From an uncultured Porphyromonadaceae bacterium (lineage in GTDB: Bacteria; Bacteroidota; Bacteroidia; Bacteroidales; Muribaculaceae): a stretch of DNA of 47,877 nt. Made by a program: the position numbers and the translations under genes. Below the pieces are notes generated by a model. That model was not told where the DNA came from, did no database searches, and worked only from the letters and a program-made list of their open reading frames with translations. Below, in pieces: positions 1-7,975 of the stretch. The stretch's first letter is position 1. Each line of letters starts with the position of its first letter. The stretch is from positions 1 through 47,877 of the forward strand of contig CAMEGQ010000008.1 in assembly GCA_945916235.1 (NCBI GenBank), written 5' to 3'.

Positions 1-383
1 TAGTAACTACTTCCTATTTTTATTTTTTGCCTGAAACGTTTAGGACAATATTGCCAAAAACTCTCCACTTTTCGCTTCACGAACTTCCGCCCGAACTTTT
101 TCAGCCAACTTTTTGCATGCAAAAATAGCGGAAAAACATATTTTGCAACAGCCGTTGCAGTAACAGCCGTTGCAGAACGATATGAAATTTTATGACAGAG
201 AAATATATACCGAGGCGCTGCGCGAGATGATGAGGATATGATGAGGATATGTAGCGAATATTATCAAATTCGACAGATTTTTGGTAACTTTGCAAACTGA
301 TAGCCGGAGCTGCCAAGCACTAAATCTGCTTTTCTCTACCGGCAGCCGCTCCCGCTCCCTAAACTATTTAGCTTTATTTACCC
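1..383. other. Non-coding region upstream of prfB with short repeats
   Basis: No convincing gene lies here; an antisense open frame at 101-316 has no recognisable domain and unlikely composition. The stretch is A+T-rich. It holds a perfect 16-bp palindrome (TTTTTGCATGCAAAAA, 110-125), a 14-bp direct repeat AACAGCCGTTGCAG at 147-160 and 162-175, and two back-to-back copies of ATGAGGATATG at 230-251. The last 90 bases form the prfB leader. Confidence 0.6.
285..292 (+). promoter_or_regulatory. Candidate -7 promoter box of prfB
   Basis: TAACTTTG matches the Bacteroidetes -7 consensus TAnnTTTG and lies about 90 bases before the GTG start. No good -33 TTTG is seen 19-21 bases upstream, so the call rests on one box and on position. 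Confidence 0.5.
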
Positions 384-1499
384 GTGATTACCCTCGAACA
401 ACTCAAGGAAACAGCTGCGCGCCGCGACTCACTCAAGCGCTATCTCGACGTTGACAATAAGAAAATACAGATTGAAGAAGAAGAGCTCCGCACTCATGTG
501 CCCGACTTCTGGGAGCATCCCAAGGAAGCTCAGGCTCAGATGAAGAAGATCAAAGACCTTCAGGCGTGGGTCGACGGTTACCACGAAGTGGAAGTGGCTG
601 TCGACGAGCTGCAAAACGGCTGGGACTTCTACAAGGAGGAGCTTCTCGAAGAGGCTGAGGTTGACAAGCTTTATGCCGATGCGATGGCCAAGATCGAGGC
701 TCTGGAGCTTCGCAATATGCTCCGCCGCGAGGAAGACCACATGGGCGTTGTGCTCAAGATCAACTCCGGCGCCGGAGGCACCGAGAGTCAGGACTGGGCT
801 TCGATGCTGATGCGTATGTATCTGCGCTACTGCGAGAAGCATGGCTACAAGACCTCCGTAGCCAACCTCATCGAGGGAGACGAAGCCGGCATCAAGTCGT
901 GCACCATCAATGTGGAGGGCGACTTCGCTTACGGCTACCTCAAGAGCGAAAACGGAGTGCACCGCCTTGTGCGCGTGTCGCCCTACAACGCCCAGGGCAA
1001 GCGCATGACCTCGTTCGCATCCGTGTTCGTCACCCCGCTGGTCGACGACACCATCGAGGTTAAGGTAGAGCCGGCTCTGATGTCGTGGGATACGTTCCGA
1101 AGCGGCGGTGCCGGCGGCCAGAACGTCAACAAGGTGGAGTCGGGTGTACGCCTGCGCTATCAGTACACTGACCCCTACACCGGCGAGAAGGAGGAAATCC
1201 TCATCGAAAACACCGAGACGCGCGACCAGCCCAAGAACCGCGAAAACGCCCTGCGCCATCTGCGCTCCATCCTCTACGAGAAAGAGATGAACCACCGCCT
1301 CGAGGAGCAGGCCAAAATTGAGGCCGGAAAGATGAAGATCGAGTGGGGTTCGCAGATACGCAGCTACGTATTCGACGACCGCCGCGTCAAGGACCACCGC
1401 ACCAACTTCCAGACATCGGACGTCAACGGCGTCATGGACGGCGACCTCGACGGCTTCATCAAGGCTTACCTGATGGAGTTCGCCGCCGAAGAGCAATAA
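384..1499 (+). CDS. prfB: Peptide chain release factor 2 (RF2)
   Basis: RF2 recognises UAA and UGA stop codons in the ribosomal A site and triggers release of the finished protein. The 371-residue product has the class-I factor layout: an N-terminal helical domain, the codon-recognition domain with the tripeptide SPY near residue 200 (SPF in E. coli), and the catalytic GGQ motif in SGGAGGQNVNK around residue 245. The stretch after GGQ is longer than in E. coli (YQYTDPYTGEKEE), which I recall as typical of Bacteroidetes RF2. Translation starts at a GTG; the sequence from MITLEQLKE onward is the expected N-terminus. The place where many prfB genes carry the programmed +1 frameshift (RYL then DVD) reads CTC GAC with no in-frame TGA, so this copy needs no frameshifting. 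It is monocistronic. Confidence 0.97.
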   Translation: MITLEQLKETAARRDSLKRYLDVDNKKIQIEEEELRTHVPDFWEHPKEAQAQMKKIKDLQAWVDGYHEVEVAVDELQNGWDFYKEELLEEAEVDKLYADAMAKIEALELRNMLRREEDHMGVVLKINSGAGGTESQDWASMLMRMYLRYCEKHGYKTSVANLIEGDEAGIKSCTINVEGDFAYGYLKSENGVHRLVRVSPYNAQGKRMTSFASVFVTPLVDDTIEVKVEPALMSWDTFRSGGAGGQNVNKVESGVRLRYQYTDPYTGEKEEILIENTETRDQPKNRENALRHLRSILYEKEMNHRLEEQAKIEAGKMKIEWGSQIRSYVFDDRRVKDHRTNFQTSDVNGVMDGDLDGFIKAYLMEFAAEEQ

Positions 1500-1624
1500 G
1501 CTCCCATGGGGCAATAAGCCCGGGGCTATACGCGCCTGTGCTTAAAGCCGCCGGCGACGGATTCTCCAATCCCGGCTACTGGGGCATCAATGCCGTGGAA
1601 GGCCGCAAATATATTCTCAGATAA

Positions 1625-1640
1625 GAGCCGGTTCGACAAT
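1625..1640 (+). repeat. Dispersed 16-bp intergenic motif, copy 1
   Basis: GAGCCGGTTCGACAAT. The same sequence occurs in inverted orientation at 18541-18556 (one end base differs) and in slightly diverged form as both halves of a palindrome at 37801-37832. All copies are intergenic, which suggests a short REP-like repeat family. Confidence 0.6.
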
Positions 1641-1654
1641 TCGAATTTTTTTGA

Positions 1655-1766
1655 CGATGGGATTAAACCTTCCCGACCCTTCGCGGTCAAACAGATGTAG
1701 ATAATAAAACAATAGAGATATATTTGGCGGAGCAGACGCCGCGAGGTCACATCTGTTCACCCATCG
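1655..1766. other. Nested inverted repeats, possible structured RNA
   Basis: Two nested complementary pairs are visible: CGATGGG (1655-1661) with CCCATCG (1760-1766), and AACAGATGT (1690-1698) with ACATCTGTT (1749-1757). Small hairpins lie inside: GGCG/CGCC in the inner loop and GACC/GGTC between the two left arms. The pairing is compatible with a branched RNA of about 112 nt on either strand. No promoter or known family was recognised, so this is a structural observation only. Confidence 0.35.
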
Positions 1767-1807
1767 CCAACTTACTAAACAGCTTCAAAACCAGCTAAAT
1801 CACAAAG

Positions 1808-1835
1808 TCGGCCGCCCCGGATTCGGAGCGGCCGA
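1808..1835. terminator. GC-rich hairpin, likely terminator
   Basis: TCGGCCGC (1808-1815) pairs with GCGGCCGA (1828-1835). On the + strand it is followed by TCTTGTTTT, a modest U-rich tail. It sits between the convergent prfB and GH13 genes, so it may serve both directions. Confidence 0.5.
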
Positions 1836-1860
1836 TCTTGTTTTCACCAGCTTCGGCAGC

Positions 1861-1919
1861 TATCTTAGCCACTTTAGCTATCTTAGCTATTTTAGCAACC
1901 TTGGGTATCTTAGCTATCC
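1861..1919. repeat. Degenerate 9-bp tandem repeat
   Basis: About six units of the form TATCTTAGC (variants CACTTTAGC, TATTTTAGC, AACCTTGGG) run directly up to the stop codon of the GH13 gene. On the - strand the unit is GCTAAGATA, and one frame reads as repeated Ala-Lys-Ile without stops for some 40 codons, but it is out of frame with the upstream enzyme and has no start. Confidence 0.6.
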
Positions 1920-3350
1920 TTATTTGGTGGCCAGAAGGTAGGCGCCGGGGGCGAGGGTGGCGGGCAGAGTGGCTGCTTCGCCGGTGAAGACGTCCTTGAG
2001 GCCTGCCATGTCGGGCTTTTCGCCGGTAAATTCTACCGTCTGAGGCTCCGCGCCGAGGTTGACGATAACGAATACCTCCGAGCCGTCTTTCTCACGCGAG
2101 AAGGCATAGAGGTCAGCCGAGGTGGTGGCGTAGCGCTGCATCTCGCCGCCGGCTGTACCTGCCGCCAGAGCTTTTTCACGATGCTTCATGTCGTTAAGCT
2201 TCTGATAGAAGGTGAAATACTCGTTTCGCGGCTCCCATTCGGGCGCTTTATCCTTCTCGAAGAAAGCGAAAGCGCGGTTCATGCCCGTCTCCTGACCGGT
2301 GTAGATCAGCGGCATACCCGGCAGAGTGTAGCTCAGCACGGCGAAGGCATCCGTCAGATTGCCGTAGCGGTCAAATTCCGTACCCTCCCACGAGTTGAGG
2401 TCGTGGTTGGTAATCATGTTCATCATGTAGGTATCCTTGGGATATTCCTCAGCCTGCGAAGCCAGCAGCGAGTCGATATCGGCGGCATGGCGCACTGCGA
2501 GCTTGCGCGGCTCGGTGGCCCCGTTCTCCACATAGCTGCGCTGACCCGAGGTGGATGCGATTTCGTTGAAGAGGTCCTTCATCGGCCAGTTGTAGCCCAT
2601 GTCGAAGCCATTCTTCTGCAGCTCGGCCTTCGAGGCCTCCGCGAGCATAAACAGGTCGGGCTTGATCTCCTGCAGCTGCGGGCGCAGCTCGTCCCAATAG
2701 TCGATAGGCACTTCCATTGCCACGTCGCAGCGGAAGCCGTCGACGCCTACCTCCTGCAGCCAGAATTTGAACGCATCGGTCATGGCCTTGCGCAGCCCGG
2801 GGTTGGAATAGTCGAATTTATAGACGTCGGTCCAGTCGTACGGGCCGTACATGTTGCCGTTCTCGTCCTTGGCATACCAGTCGGGATGCTCGGTGACCCA
2901 GCGGTTGTCGCGCCCGGAATGGTTGGGAACCCAGTCGAGGATCACCTTCATGCCGGCATCGTGGATCTTGCCCACGGTAGCCTTGAAATCGTCGAGAGTG
3001 CCGAATTCGGGGTTGACGTCGGTATAGTCTTTCACAGCGTAGTAAGAGCCGAGAGTGCCCTTGCGGCCGTCTTCGCTGATGGGATAGACCGGCATGAACC
3101 ATAGGATGTCGACGCCGAGCTCTTTCAGGCGCGGAATCTGGGCGTCAAACTGTGCCAGAGTGCCGCTGTCGGTATACTGGCGGAGGTTGACCTCATAGAT
3201 CACGGCGTTGCGGCTCCAGTCGGGATGCTCCACATTGGTGTAGGTCGAGTCGCGCTGCTCAGCGGCCTTGTCGCCTCCCTTTTTGCCTGTGCATGCTGCC
3301 ATGAGCGCTACGGCTGCTATGGCGGCGGTAAAAATCAGAAGATGCTTCAT
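1920..3350 (-). CDS. GH13 alpha-amylase family lipoprotein (SusG-like)
   Basis: Predicted surface or periplasmic lipoprotein that hydrolyses alpha-1,4 linkages of starch-type glucans. The start is set at MKHLLIFTA because this gives a lipoprotein signal (LMAAC, Cys20); the frame extends 16 codons further, but that extension crosses a hairpin. The barrel shows the conserved GH13 regions: DWVPNHSG (region I), GFRCDVAME with nucleophile Asp209, LAEASK with acid/base Glu238 and TNHDLNSW with Asp317. At 476 residues it is shorter than B. thetaiotaomicron SusG and I see no inserted starch-binding domain. It is the last gene of the sus-like operon, 147 bases after the SusF-like gene. Exact substrate within the family is inferred from context. 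Confidence 0.92.
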   Translation of the reverse strand: MKHLLIFTAAIAAVALMAACTGKKGGDKAAEQRDSTYTNVEHPDWSRNAVIYEVNLRQYTDSGTLAQFDAQIPRLKELGVDILWFMPVYPISEDGRKGTLGSYYAVKDYTDVNPEFGTLDDFKATVGKIHDAGMKVILDWVPNHSGRDNRWVTEHPDWYAKDENGNMYGPYDWTDVYKFDYSNPGLRKAMTDAFKFWLQEVGVDGFRCDVAMEVPIDYWDELRPQLQEIKPDLFMLAEASKAELQKNGFDMGYNWPMKDLFNEIASTSGQRSYVENGATEPRKLAVRHAADIDSLLASQAEEYPKDTYMMNMITNHDLNSWEGTEFDRYGNLTDAFAVLSYTLPGMPLIYTGQETGMNRAFAFFEKDKAPEWEPRNEYFTFYQKLNDMKHREKALAAGTAGGEMQRYATTSADLYAFSREKDGSEVFVIVNLGAEPQTVEFTGEKPDMAGLKDVFTGEAATLPATLAPGAYLLATK

Positions 3351-3397
3351 CTTTAAGTCGGATATTGGATTTATTCGTGATTGAATCTTGACGGGCA

Positions 3398-3437
3398 AAG
3401 CCCCGATTTCCGCATCGGGATGAGGAAACCGGGGCTT
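3398..3437. other. Intercistronic hairpin before the amylase gene
   Basis: AAGCCCC (3398-3404) pairs with GGGGCTT (3431-3437), extended by TTTCC/GGAAA. A competing inner hairpin CCCGAT/ATCGGG (3402-3407/3414-3419) uses the same bases, so two exclusive folds are possible. There is no U-tract, so it looks more like an RNA-processing or attenuating structure than a simple terminator. Confidence 0.5.
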
Positions 3438-3497
3438 GGCTGCGAAGTAGATTTATCAACCCTCAGCACGGGCCCGCAGGTCCGGCTGAAAGTCGGA

Positions 3498-4961
3498 TTA
3501 TTTTACGGTGATTACGGGATAGTGGCCCGAGAAGTCAACGGTAACGGTGAATGTACCGCCGCCGATGTTGAAGTTACCGCCATCGGGGAAGGGATTGTCG
3601 AGCGTGGTACCGTTGGAGGCGCCGTAGTTCATACTCCAGTCATCGTTGATGCGGATCTTCCATTCGGCATTGTCGGCAGGCACGGTGATGGTGCCGGTCC
3701 AGGTGCGGAAGTCAGCCGACGGAGTGAAGTTCTCCTGAGCGCCCCAGCTGTTGAAGCCGCCGATAGCGCCGAGCGAGGTCACGGGGATAATCTGGTAGGT
3801 CATGTTAGCTGTGTTGGCTACAATCCAGAAGAGGCCTTCGCCGCCCGAATTCAGGTTGGCTCCGGGCTGATAGAGCTTGCCGGCTTCATCGCCGCCGCCG
3901 TAGGTCTTGTCATCGGCCCAGCTTTCGCCGTCGGTCAGCTTGAACTCGCCGTTGAGCAAGGCGGCACCTACGTTGGCACCCTTACCCTCTACGAAGGGGA
4001 TCCAGTTGGATGCGCCCTGCTGCCAGTTGTTCGACCCGCCGGGGGTGCAGAGGTATTCAGGATAGGTGATAGGCTCAATCTTGTAGGTCATCTCCTCCAT
4101 GTTGATGGTGAAGCGGTATTTGCCGGCTGCTTCAAGCTTGCCTGCGCCTACGGAGTTGCCTTCTACGAGCTGTCCTTCCATCTCTGTCGAGCCGTCGACT
4201 GTCGTACCGGCTACGAGATCCCAGCTATTCTGTTCGATAGCGCCCTGAGAAGCTATTTTCCAGAAGCAACCGTTGTTGGCGGCAACCACATCTGCCGGAA
4301 TTTCGAATACTCCGGTAAATACGGGATCATCGTAAACATCAGCATCGGAATGCTCAAATTTGAACGGTTCGCAAGCCGAAGCCTCGAGCGACCATCCGTT
4401 GGCGCTGCCGATCAGATAGTAACTGTCGTAGATCACGAAGCCTACATCCATGCAGGTCTCCTTGACTGTACCGGTCAACACATAGTAGTCGGGACCACCG
4501 ATGCGATATTCCACGCCATTGATCTTTGCATATGCTGCAACGCGATAGCAGGCATCTTTCACTTTGGGCGATTTGCCAAACAGATTCACATGAGCTGCAC
4601 TCCATCCCTGAGGGCTTACATATCCGAAGCCATCCTCCGACACGGTCACGGGAAGAGTTTCCACGGGGTCGAACTCTTCGCTCTTACCAAGCTGGAACTC
4701 ATAAACCATCTTTGCTTCCTTGGGAAGGTCGGTCACATTAAGGACTTTGAACACCTGAATCTCGCTTTGGTCGCGATAGTCTTCAAGAGTCAGTGTCTGA
4801 TCGGGACCCGGGAGTATGCCAGCGTTTTCAACTGCCACATTGGCGCCTTCGAGCACCGGTTCCTGGGGGTTAGCCTGAAGGGGAGCCGATTCCGGTGCGT
4901 CGTCGCATGCTGTGAAAGCCATGGCCAGCGCTCCGAGAAGGTATATGCTGAATTTTTTCAT
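3498..4961 (-). CDS. SusF/SusE-family starch-binding outer-membrane lipoprotein
   Basis: Surface lipoprotein expected to hold starch next to the SusCD transporter. The signal ends in a lipobox (FTAC, MKKFSIYLLGALAMAFTAC). After an Ig-like N-terminal part with the EDYR...VTDLPKEAKM pattern, at least three carbohydrate-binding-module-like repeats follow, each opening with a strand ending in N-W or N-G-W: LIGSANGWSLEA, GGSNNWQQGAS and IGGFNSWGAQE. The tryptophans are the expected glucan-stacking residues. At 487 residues it matches the SusF size class. It is the fourth gene of the locus, separated from SusE by 94 bases that contain a strong hairpin. Confidence 0.85.
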   Translation of the reverse strand: MKKFSIYLLGALAMAFTACDDAPESAPLQANPQEPVLEGANVAVENAGILPGPDQTLTLEDYRDQSEIQVFKVLNVTDLPKEAKMVYEFQLGKSEEFDPVETLPVTVSEDGFGYVSPQGWSAAHVNLFGKSPKVKDACYRVAAYAKINGVEYRIGGPDYYVLTGTVKETCMDVGFVIYDSYYLIGSANGWSLEASACEPFKFEHSDADVYDDPVFTGVFEIPADVVAANNGCFWKIASQGAIEQNSWDLVAGTTVDGSTEMEGQLVEGNSVGAGKLEAAGKYRFTINMEEMTYKIEPITYPEYLCTPGGSNNWQQGASNWIPFVEGKGANVGAALLNGEFKLTDGESWADDKTYGGGDEAGKLYQPGANLNSGGEGLFWIVANTANMTYQIIPVTSLGAIGGFNSWGAQENFTPSADFRTWTGTITVPADNAEWKIRINDDWSMNYGASNGTTLDNPFPDGGNFNIGGGTFTVTVDFSGHYPVITVK

Positions 4962-5007
4962 ATTCTTTATTTATGTATGATTAAGTGATTCTGCTGCCTT
5001 GGCGGCC

Positions 5008-5036
5008 CGGGATTCTCCTTTACGGGGAGAATCCCG
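5008..5036. other. Strong hairpin between SusE- and SusF-like genes
   Basis: The arms GGGATTCTCC and GGAGAATCCC pair perfectly around a short loop (5008-5036). No U-tract follows on the - strand. It probably stabilises or partly terminates the message and so sets the ratio of upstream to downstream sus products. Confidence 0.6.
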
Positions 5037-5055
5037 GCAGCCTCAGCTGCGAAAA

Positions 5056-6309
5056 TTAATTTTGCGGGCGGAGCGCCAGATAGTATCTGCCGGTGTCCTC
5101 CATGTAGATAAGCACGGCTATGCCGGTGAATGCCTCCTTGATGGAGATGTTGCCGTTGGAACCGAGGGCATACTTCTGAGCGATTTGGATATCCGAACCG
5201 TTACCGCCGAGGTTTACTGCGCCCCAGTCAGCATCAGCGACCTTGAATTCAGCGTCAGCAGGGATTGAAATCACCTTGGTCTGCCATACGTTGGCTGCCT
5301 TGGTAGTGTAGAATTCGAAGGCCTCGGGAGCGCCCCAGTCGTTCATGCTGCCGCGGACATAGATACCGGCGGCCTGATCGGGCGTTGCTTCAGCCGAAGG
5401 AACGAACTGCACTTTCCATGCCTCGCCTTTACCTTGGATATAGATAGCTCCGGCGAAGGGATCCTTGACGTTGATGTTGTTCTGCTTGTTCCATTCGCAG
5501 TCAATCCATGCGTTCATCTTCGGGCTTGCCGGGAGGGTGAGGTTGAGTTCTGACCAGCTGGCCGCTGCAATCTTGAATGCCTGTGAAGGCTCAATCTCTA
5601 CATATGGGAGGAAATACGTATTGGCCTCCTGAGTGGTGAGGAAGTTGTATTTCTCGAGTTCCTCTACATTGAGGTTGTTGTCGATCTGGTCGTTGAGCCA
5701 GCCGTTCATATCGCCGCGTACATAGTAGTTGGTGGGCATGTCAGGCAGGATCTGAGCGGCAGGAGCCATAACCACCTGAATATTCTCCATGCAGATGGTG
5801 TTGGAGGTGAAAGCGGTGTTGGGAATCACCACATGCTTGTCGGTAACGACATTGGCACGCAGACGCATGTACACCTTCATATAGTCGGTGGGCACCTGAG
5901 TCTCTTCGGTGATGTTGTCCATGGCGAAGATAGCCTCGGCGAGGTCGCCCAGATTCACTTTGATGGCGCTGAGATCCTGATATGTGCCAAGGTCAACAGA
6001 TGCGGGCACTTCGACGCCTGTCAGGGCAGGAGTGTTGAAATCCTCGCTGAGCGACACCTGGAGCAGGTAGTCGACCGTAGCTGCATAACCATACTCAACG
6101 GGCTGCGAACCTGTGAGGATCAGGTAGTCGGTCTTGTTGTCATCCGTTATCTGCAGACCGGTATTGGCTTCACGCGGAATATTGAGGAAGTCAATCACGG
6201 GATCGCCCTCGTGAGTGATCAATACAGGATTGTCTTCTTTGGGGTCGTCGCAGGCACTGAAAGCAACTCCGACCATCAAAGCGGCAAACATTAAAGATAT
6301 TTTTTTCAT
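5056..6309 (-). CDS. susE: SusE-family starch-binding lipoprotein
   Basis: Outer-membrane lipoprotein (MKKISLMFAALMVGVAFSAC, lipobox FSAC) of 417 residues. The N-terminal half is the SusE Ig-like domain with the usual QPVEYGYAATVDYLLQVS strand, where bacterial SusE proteins describe 'values' of beta strands; two carbohydrate-binding-like domains follow, recognisable by YVRGDMNGWLND and YVRGSMNDWGAPE. The spacing to SusD is 46 bases, so the two are co-transcribed. The name is by family and position; the glucan bound has to be inferred from the amylase in the same operon. Confidence 0.85.
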   Translation of the reverse strand: MKKISLMFAALMVGVAFSACDDPKEDNPVLITHEGDPVIDFLNIPREANTGLQITDDNKTDYLILTGSQPVEYGYAATVDYLLQVSLSEDFNTPALTGVEVPASVDLGTYQDLSAIKVNLGDLAEAIFAMDNITEETQVPTDYMKVYMRLRANVVTDKHVVIPNTAFTSNTICMENIQVVMAPAAQILPDMPTNYYVRGDMNGWLNDQIDNNLNVEELEKYNFLTTQEANTYFLPYVEIEPSQAFKIAAASWSELNLTLPASPKMNAWIDCEWNKQNNINVKDPFAGAIYIQGKGEAWKVQFVPSAEATPDQAAGIYVRGSMNDWGAPEAFEFYTTKAANVWQTKVISIPADAEFKVADADWGAVNLGGNGSDIQIAQKYALGSNGNISIKEAFTGIAVLIYMEDTGRYYLALRPQN

Positions 6310-6355
6310 TTTGAATTTAATTCTTAAGGGTTAATGCTGAATGTCCGTGGTCGGA

Positions 6356-7948
6356 TCAATTGAATCCTTTGTTCTGCTTGAGCTCAGGCTGAGCAGCGAT
6401 GATGTTGGCAGGAATCGGGAGCAAGTTGAATTGATCGCCGATAGTAGTACCTTCCGACACATAACCCTTCCAGGGCCATACCATCTGGTTGGGGCCTGTG
6501 AAGCGACCGTTGCGGATGAGGTCGGAGCGGCGGGTGCACTCATAGTAGAGCTCACGCGAACGCTCGTCGAGAAGATTGTCGAAGGTAAGGTCAGCCAGAC
6601 CCCAGCGGCCGAGGCCTGCACGGTTGCGCACGTAGTTGATGCCTTCAAGAGCCTCGGTCTGGTCGCCCACACCGTGCATGAAGCATTCGGTACGCATCAG
6701 GTAAACATCGGCGAGGCGGATAAGAGCCAGGTCGGCGTTGCAGAACGAATAGGAATCACGAAGCACGAGATTGCCCGAGTTGTCAACCTTCTCGAGGTTG
6801 GTCCATTTGAGAGCCTGATAGCCGGCGGTATTGAATGTGCCGAAAGCCACATTGTCAGTCTTTTTGCCGTCGCGGATCCAGAGCTGCCAGCGCTTGTCTT
6901 CGGGGTTCGGTTCGAAGCGCTCCGAAAGCAGCTTGCCTGCGGTCATACACGACCATGATTCGAGCGAGCCGTACATACCCTGCGAGAGGGATGCCATCAG
7001 CAGGAACGACGAGCCGCCGTAGCTCTGAGCCTTGATAGCGTCGAAGGGAACGCCCCAGAGGATTTCGTTTTCAGCCGTATTGCCGCCGCCGGGCATATAC
7101 TCTTCGTTGTTGCCGCAGAAGAGGTAAAGGTAATGCTCGGCAAGACCGGAACCCTGGAAGCCGCCGCCCTTATGGCGTGCGATGATATTGTTGCAGCGCT
7201 GAAGACATTTGTCCCATGCTTCTTCGCCGGTATATACGCCTGCATTGAGGTAGAGGCGGGCGAGAAGAGCTTCAACGCCATCGATGCCTACACGGCCGTA
7301 GACAGGCACGCGGGGAAGATCGCCGTTGTCGACTATATCACGGAGTTCGGCCTCAAGCCATTTGTAAAGCTCGGTACGGGACACCTGAGGCGAGCCTTCG
7401 CCATCGGGCTGGCTGGTGGACAGGGTCACATTGCCGAACATGTCGCAGAGCCAGTAGTAAGTGAAGGCGCGGAGAGCACGCACTTCGGTGCGCATCTGAG
7501 CCACCTTGGGATCGTCCATCCCTTCGGTTACGGTAAGGAATGTGTTGCAAGTGGCCACATGCTGATAGAAACGCTGGTAAGCGGTCAGAATCTGCAGGTT
7601 GGCAGAGCCGTAGGATGTACATACAAGGTCATCCAGACCGTTGTCTTTCCAAATCCAGAAAGCCTCGTCGGTGGTCATCTCGTTGATGGAGAACAGAAGG
7701 CGCACATAAACGGATGCACCGGCATCAGGTACGGAAAGGTTCGATTCGCCGGGGCCGGTTGTGGAGCAGAAGCCCAGGTTGGCGTAGCATTGTGCGAAAG
7801 AGTTCTCGATGAACTCCATGCTTGAGGTATCGGCAGATGTCTTGGAAGGGTCGATGGGTTCGAGGTCGAGGTCGCCTACGCAAGAAGATGCGAACATCCC
7901 GAGGCTCAGAGCCACTCCGCCAAGCATCAAATATTTTTTTAGATTCAT
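6356..7948 (-). CDS. susD: SusD/RagB-family nutrient-binding lipoprotein
   Basis: Surface lipoprotein that forms the lid over the SusC channel and captures oligosaccharides. It has a lipobox (FASSC) after MNLKKYLMLGGVALSLGM, the SusD-type tetratricopeptide-like helical core, and the C-terminal signature region with RSRELYYECTRRSDLIRNGRF and NLLPIPANIIAAQPELKQNKGF, where such proteins end. Its 530 residues are normal for the family. It starts 27 bases after the end of SusC. Confidence 0.95.
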   Translation of the reverse strand: MNLKKYLMLGGVALSLGMFASSCVGDLDLEPIDPSKTSADTSSMEFIENSFAQCYANLGFCSTTGPGESNLSVPDAGASVYVRLLFSINEMTTDEAFWIWKDNGLDDLVCTSYGSANLQILTAYQRFYQHVATCNTFLTVTEGMDDPKVAQMRTEVRALRAFTYYWLCDMFGNVTLSTSQPDGEGSPQVSRTELYKWLEAELRDIVDNGDLPRVPVYGRVGIDGVEALLARLYLNAGVYTGEEAWDKCLQRCNNIIARHKGGGFQGSGLAEHYLYLFCGNNEEYMPGGGNTAENEILWGVPFDAIKAQSYGGSSFLLMASLSQGMYGSLESWSCMTAGKLLSERFEPNPEDKRWQLWIRDGKKTDNVAFGTFNTAGYQALKWTNLEKVDNSGNLVLRDSYSFCNADLALIRLADVYLMRTECFMHGVGDQTEALEGINYVRNRAGLGRWGLADLTFDNLLDERSRELYYECTRRSDLIRNGRFTGPNQMVWPWKGYVSEGTTIGDQFNLLPIPANIIAAQPELKQNKGFN

Positions 7949-7975
7949 TGTATAGTCTTTTTTAAAGATGAAAGA

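Larger units (their letters stand above)
1500..1919. other. Intergenic region between prfB and the GH13 gene
   Basis: No supported gene. It holds one copy of a dispersed 16-bp motif (1625-1640), a nested set of inverted repeats that could fold into an RNA (1655-1766), a hairpin (1808-1835) and a 9-bp-periodic repeat (1861-1919), each listed separately. Confidence 0.6.

Noticed and set aside
384-1499. Programmed +1 frameshift in prfB
   Set aside because: There is no in-frame TGA at the usual place and the frame is open throughout.
429-1514. 361-codon frame opposite prfB
   Set aside because: prfB is certain. The antisense product has only His/Leu-rich shadow sequence.
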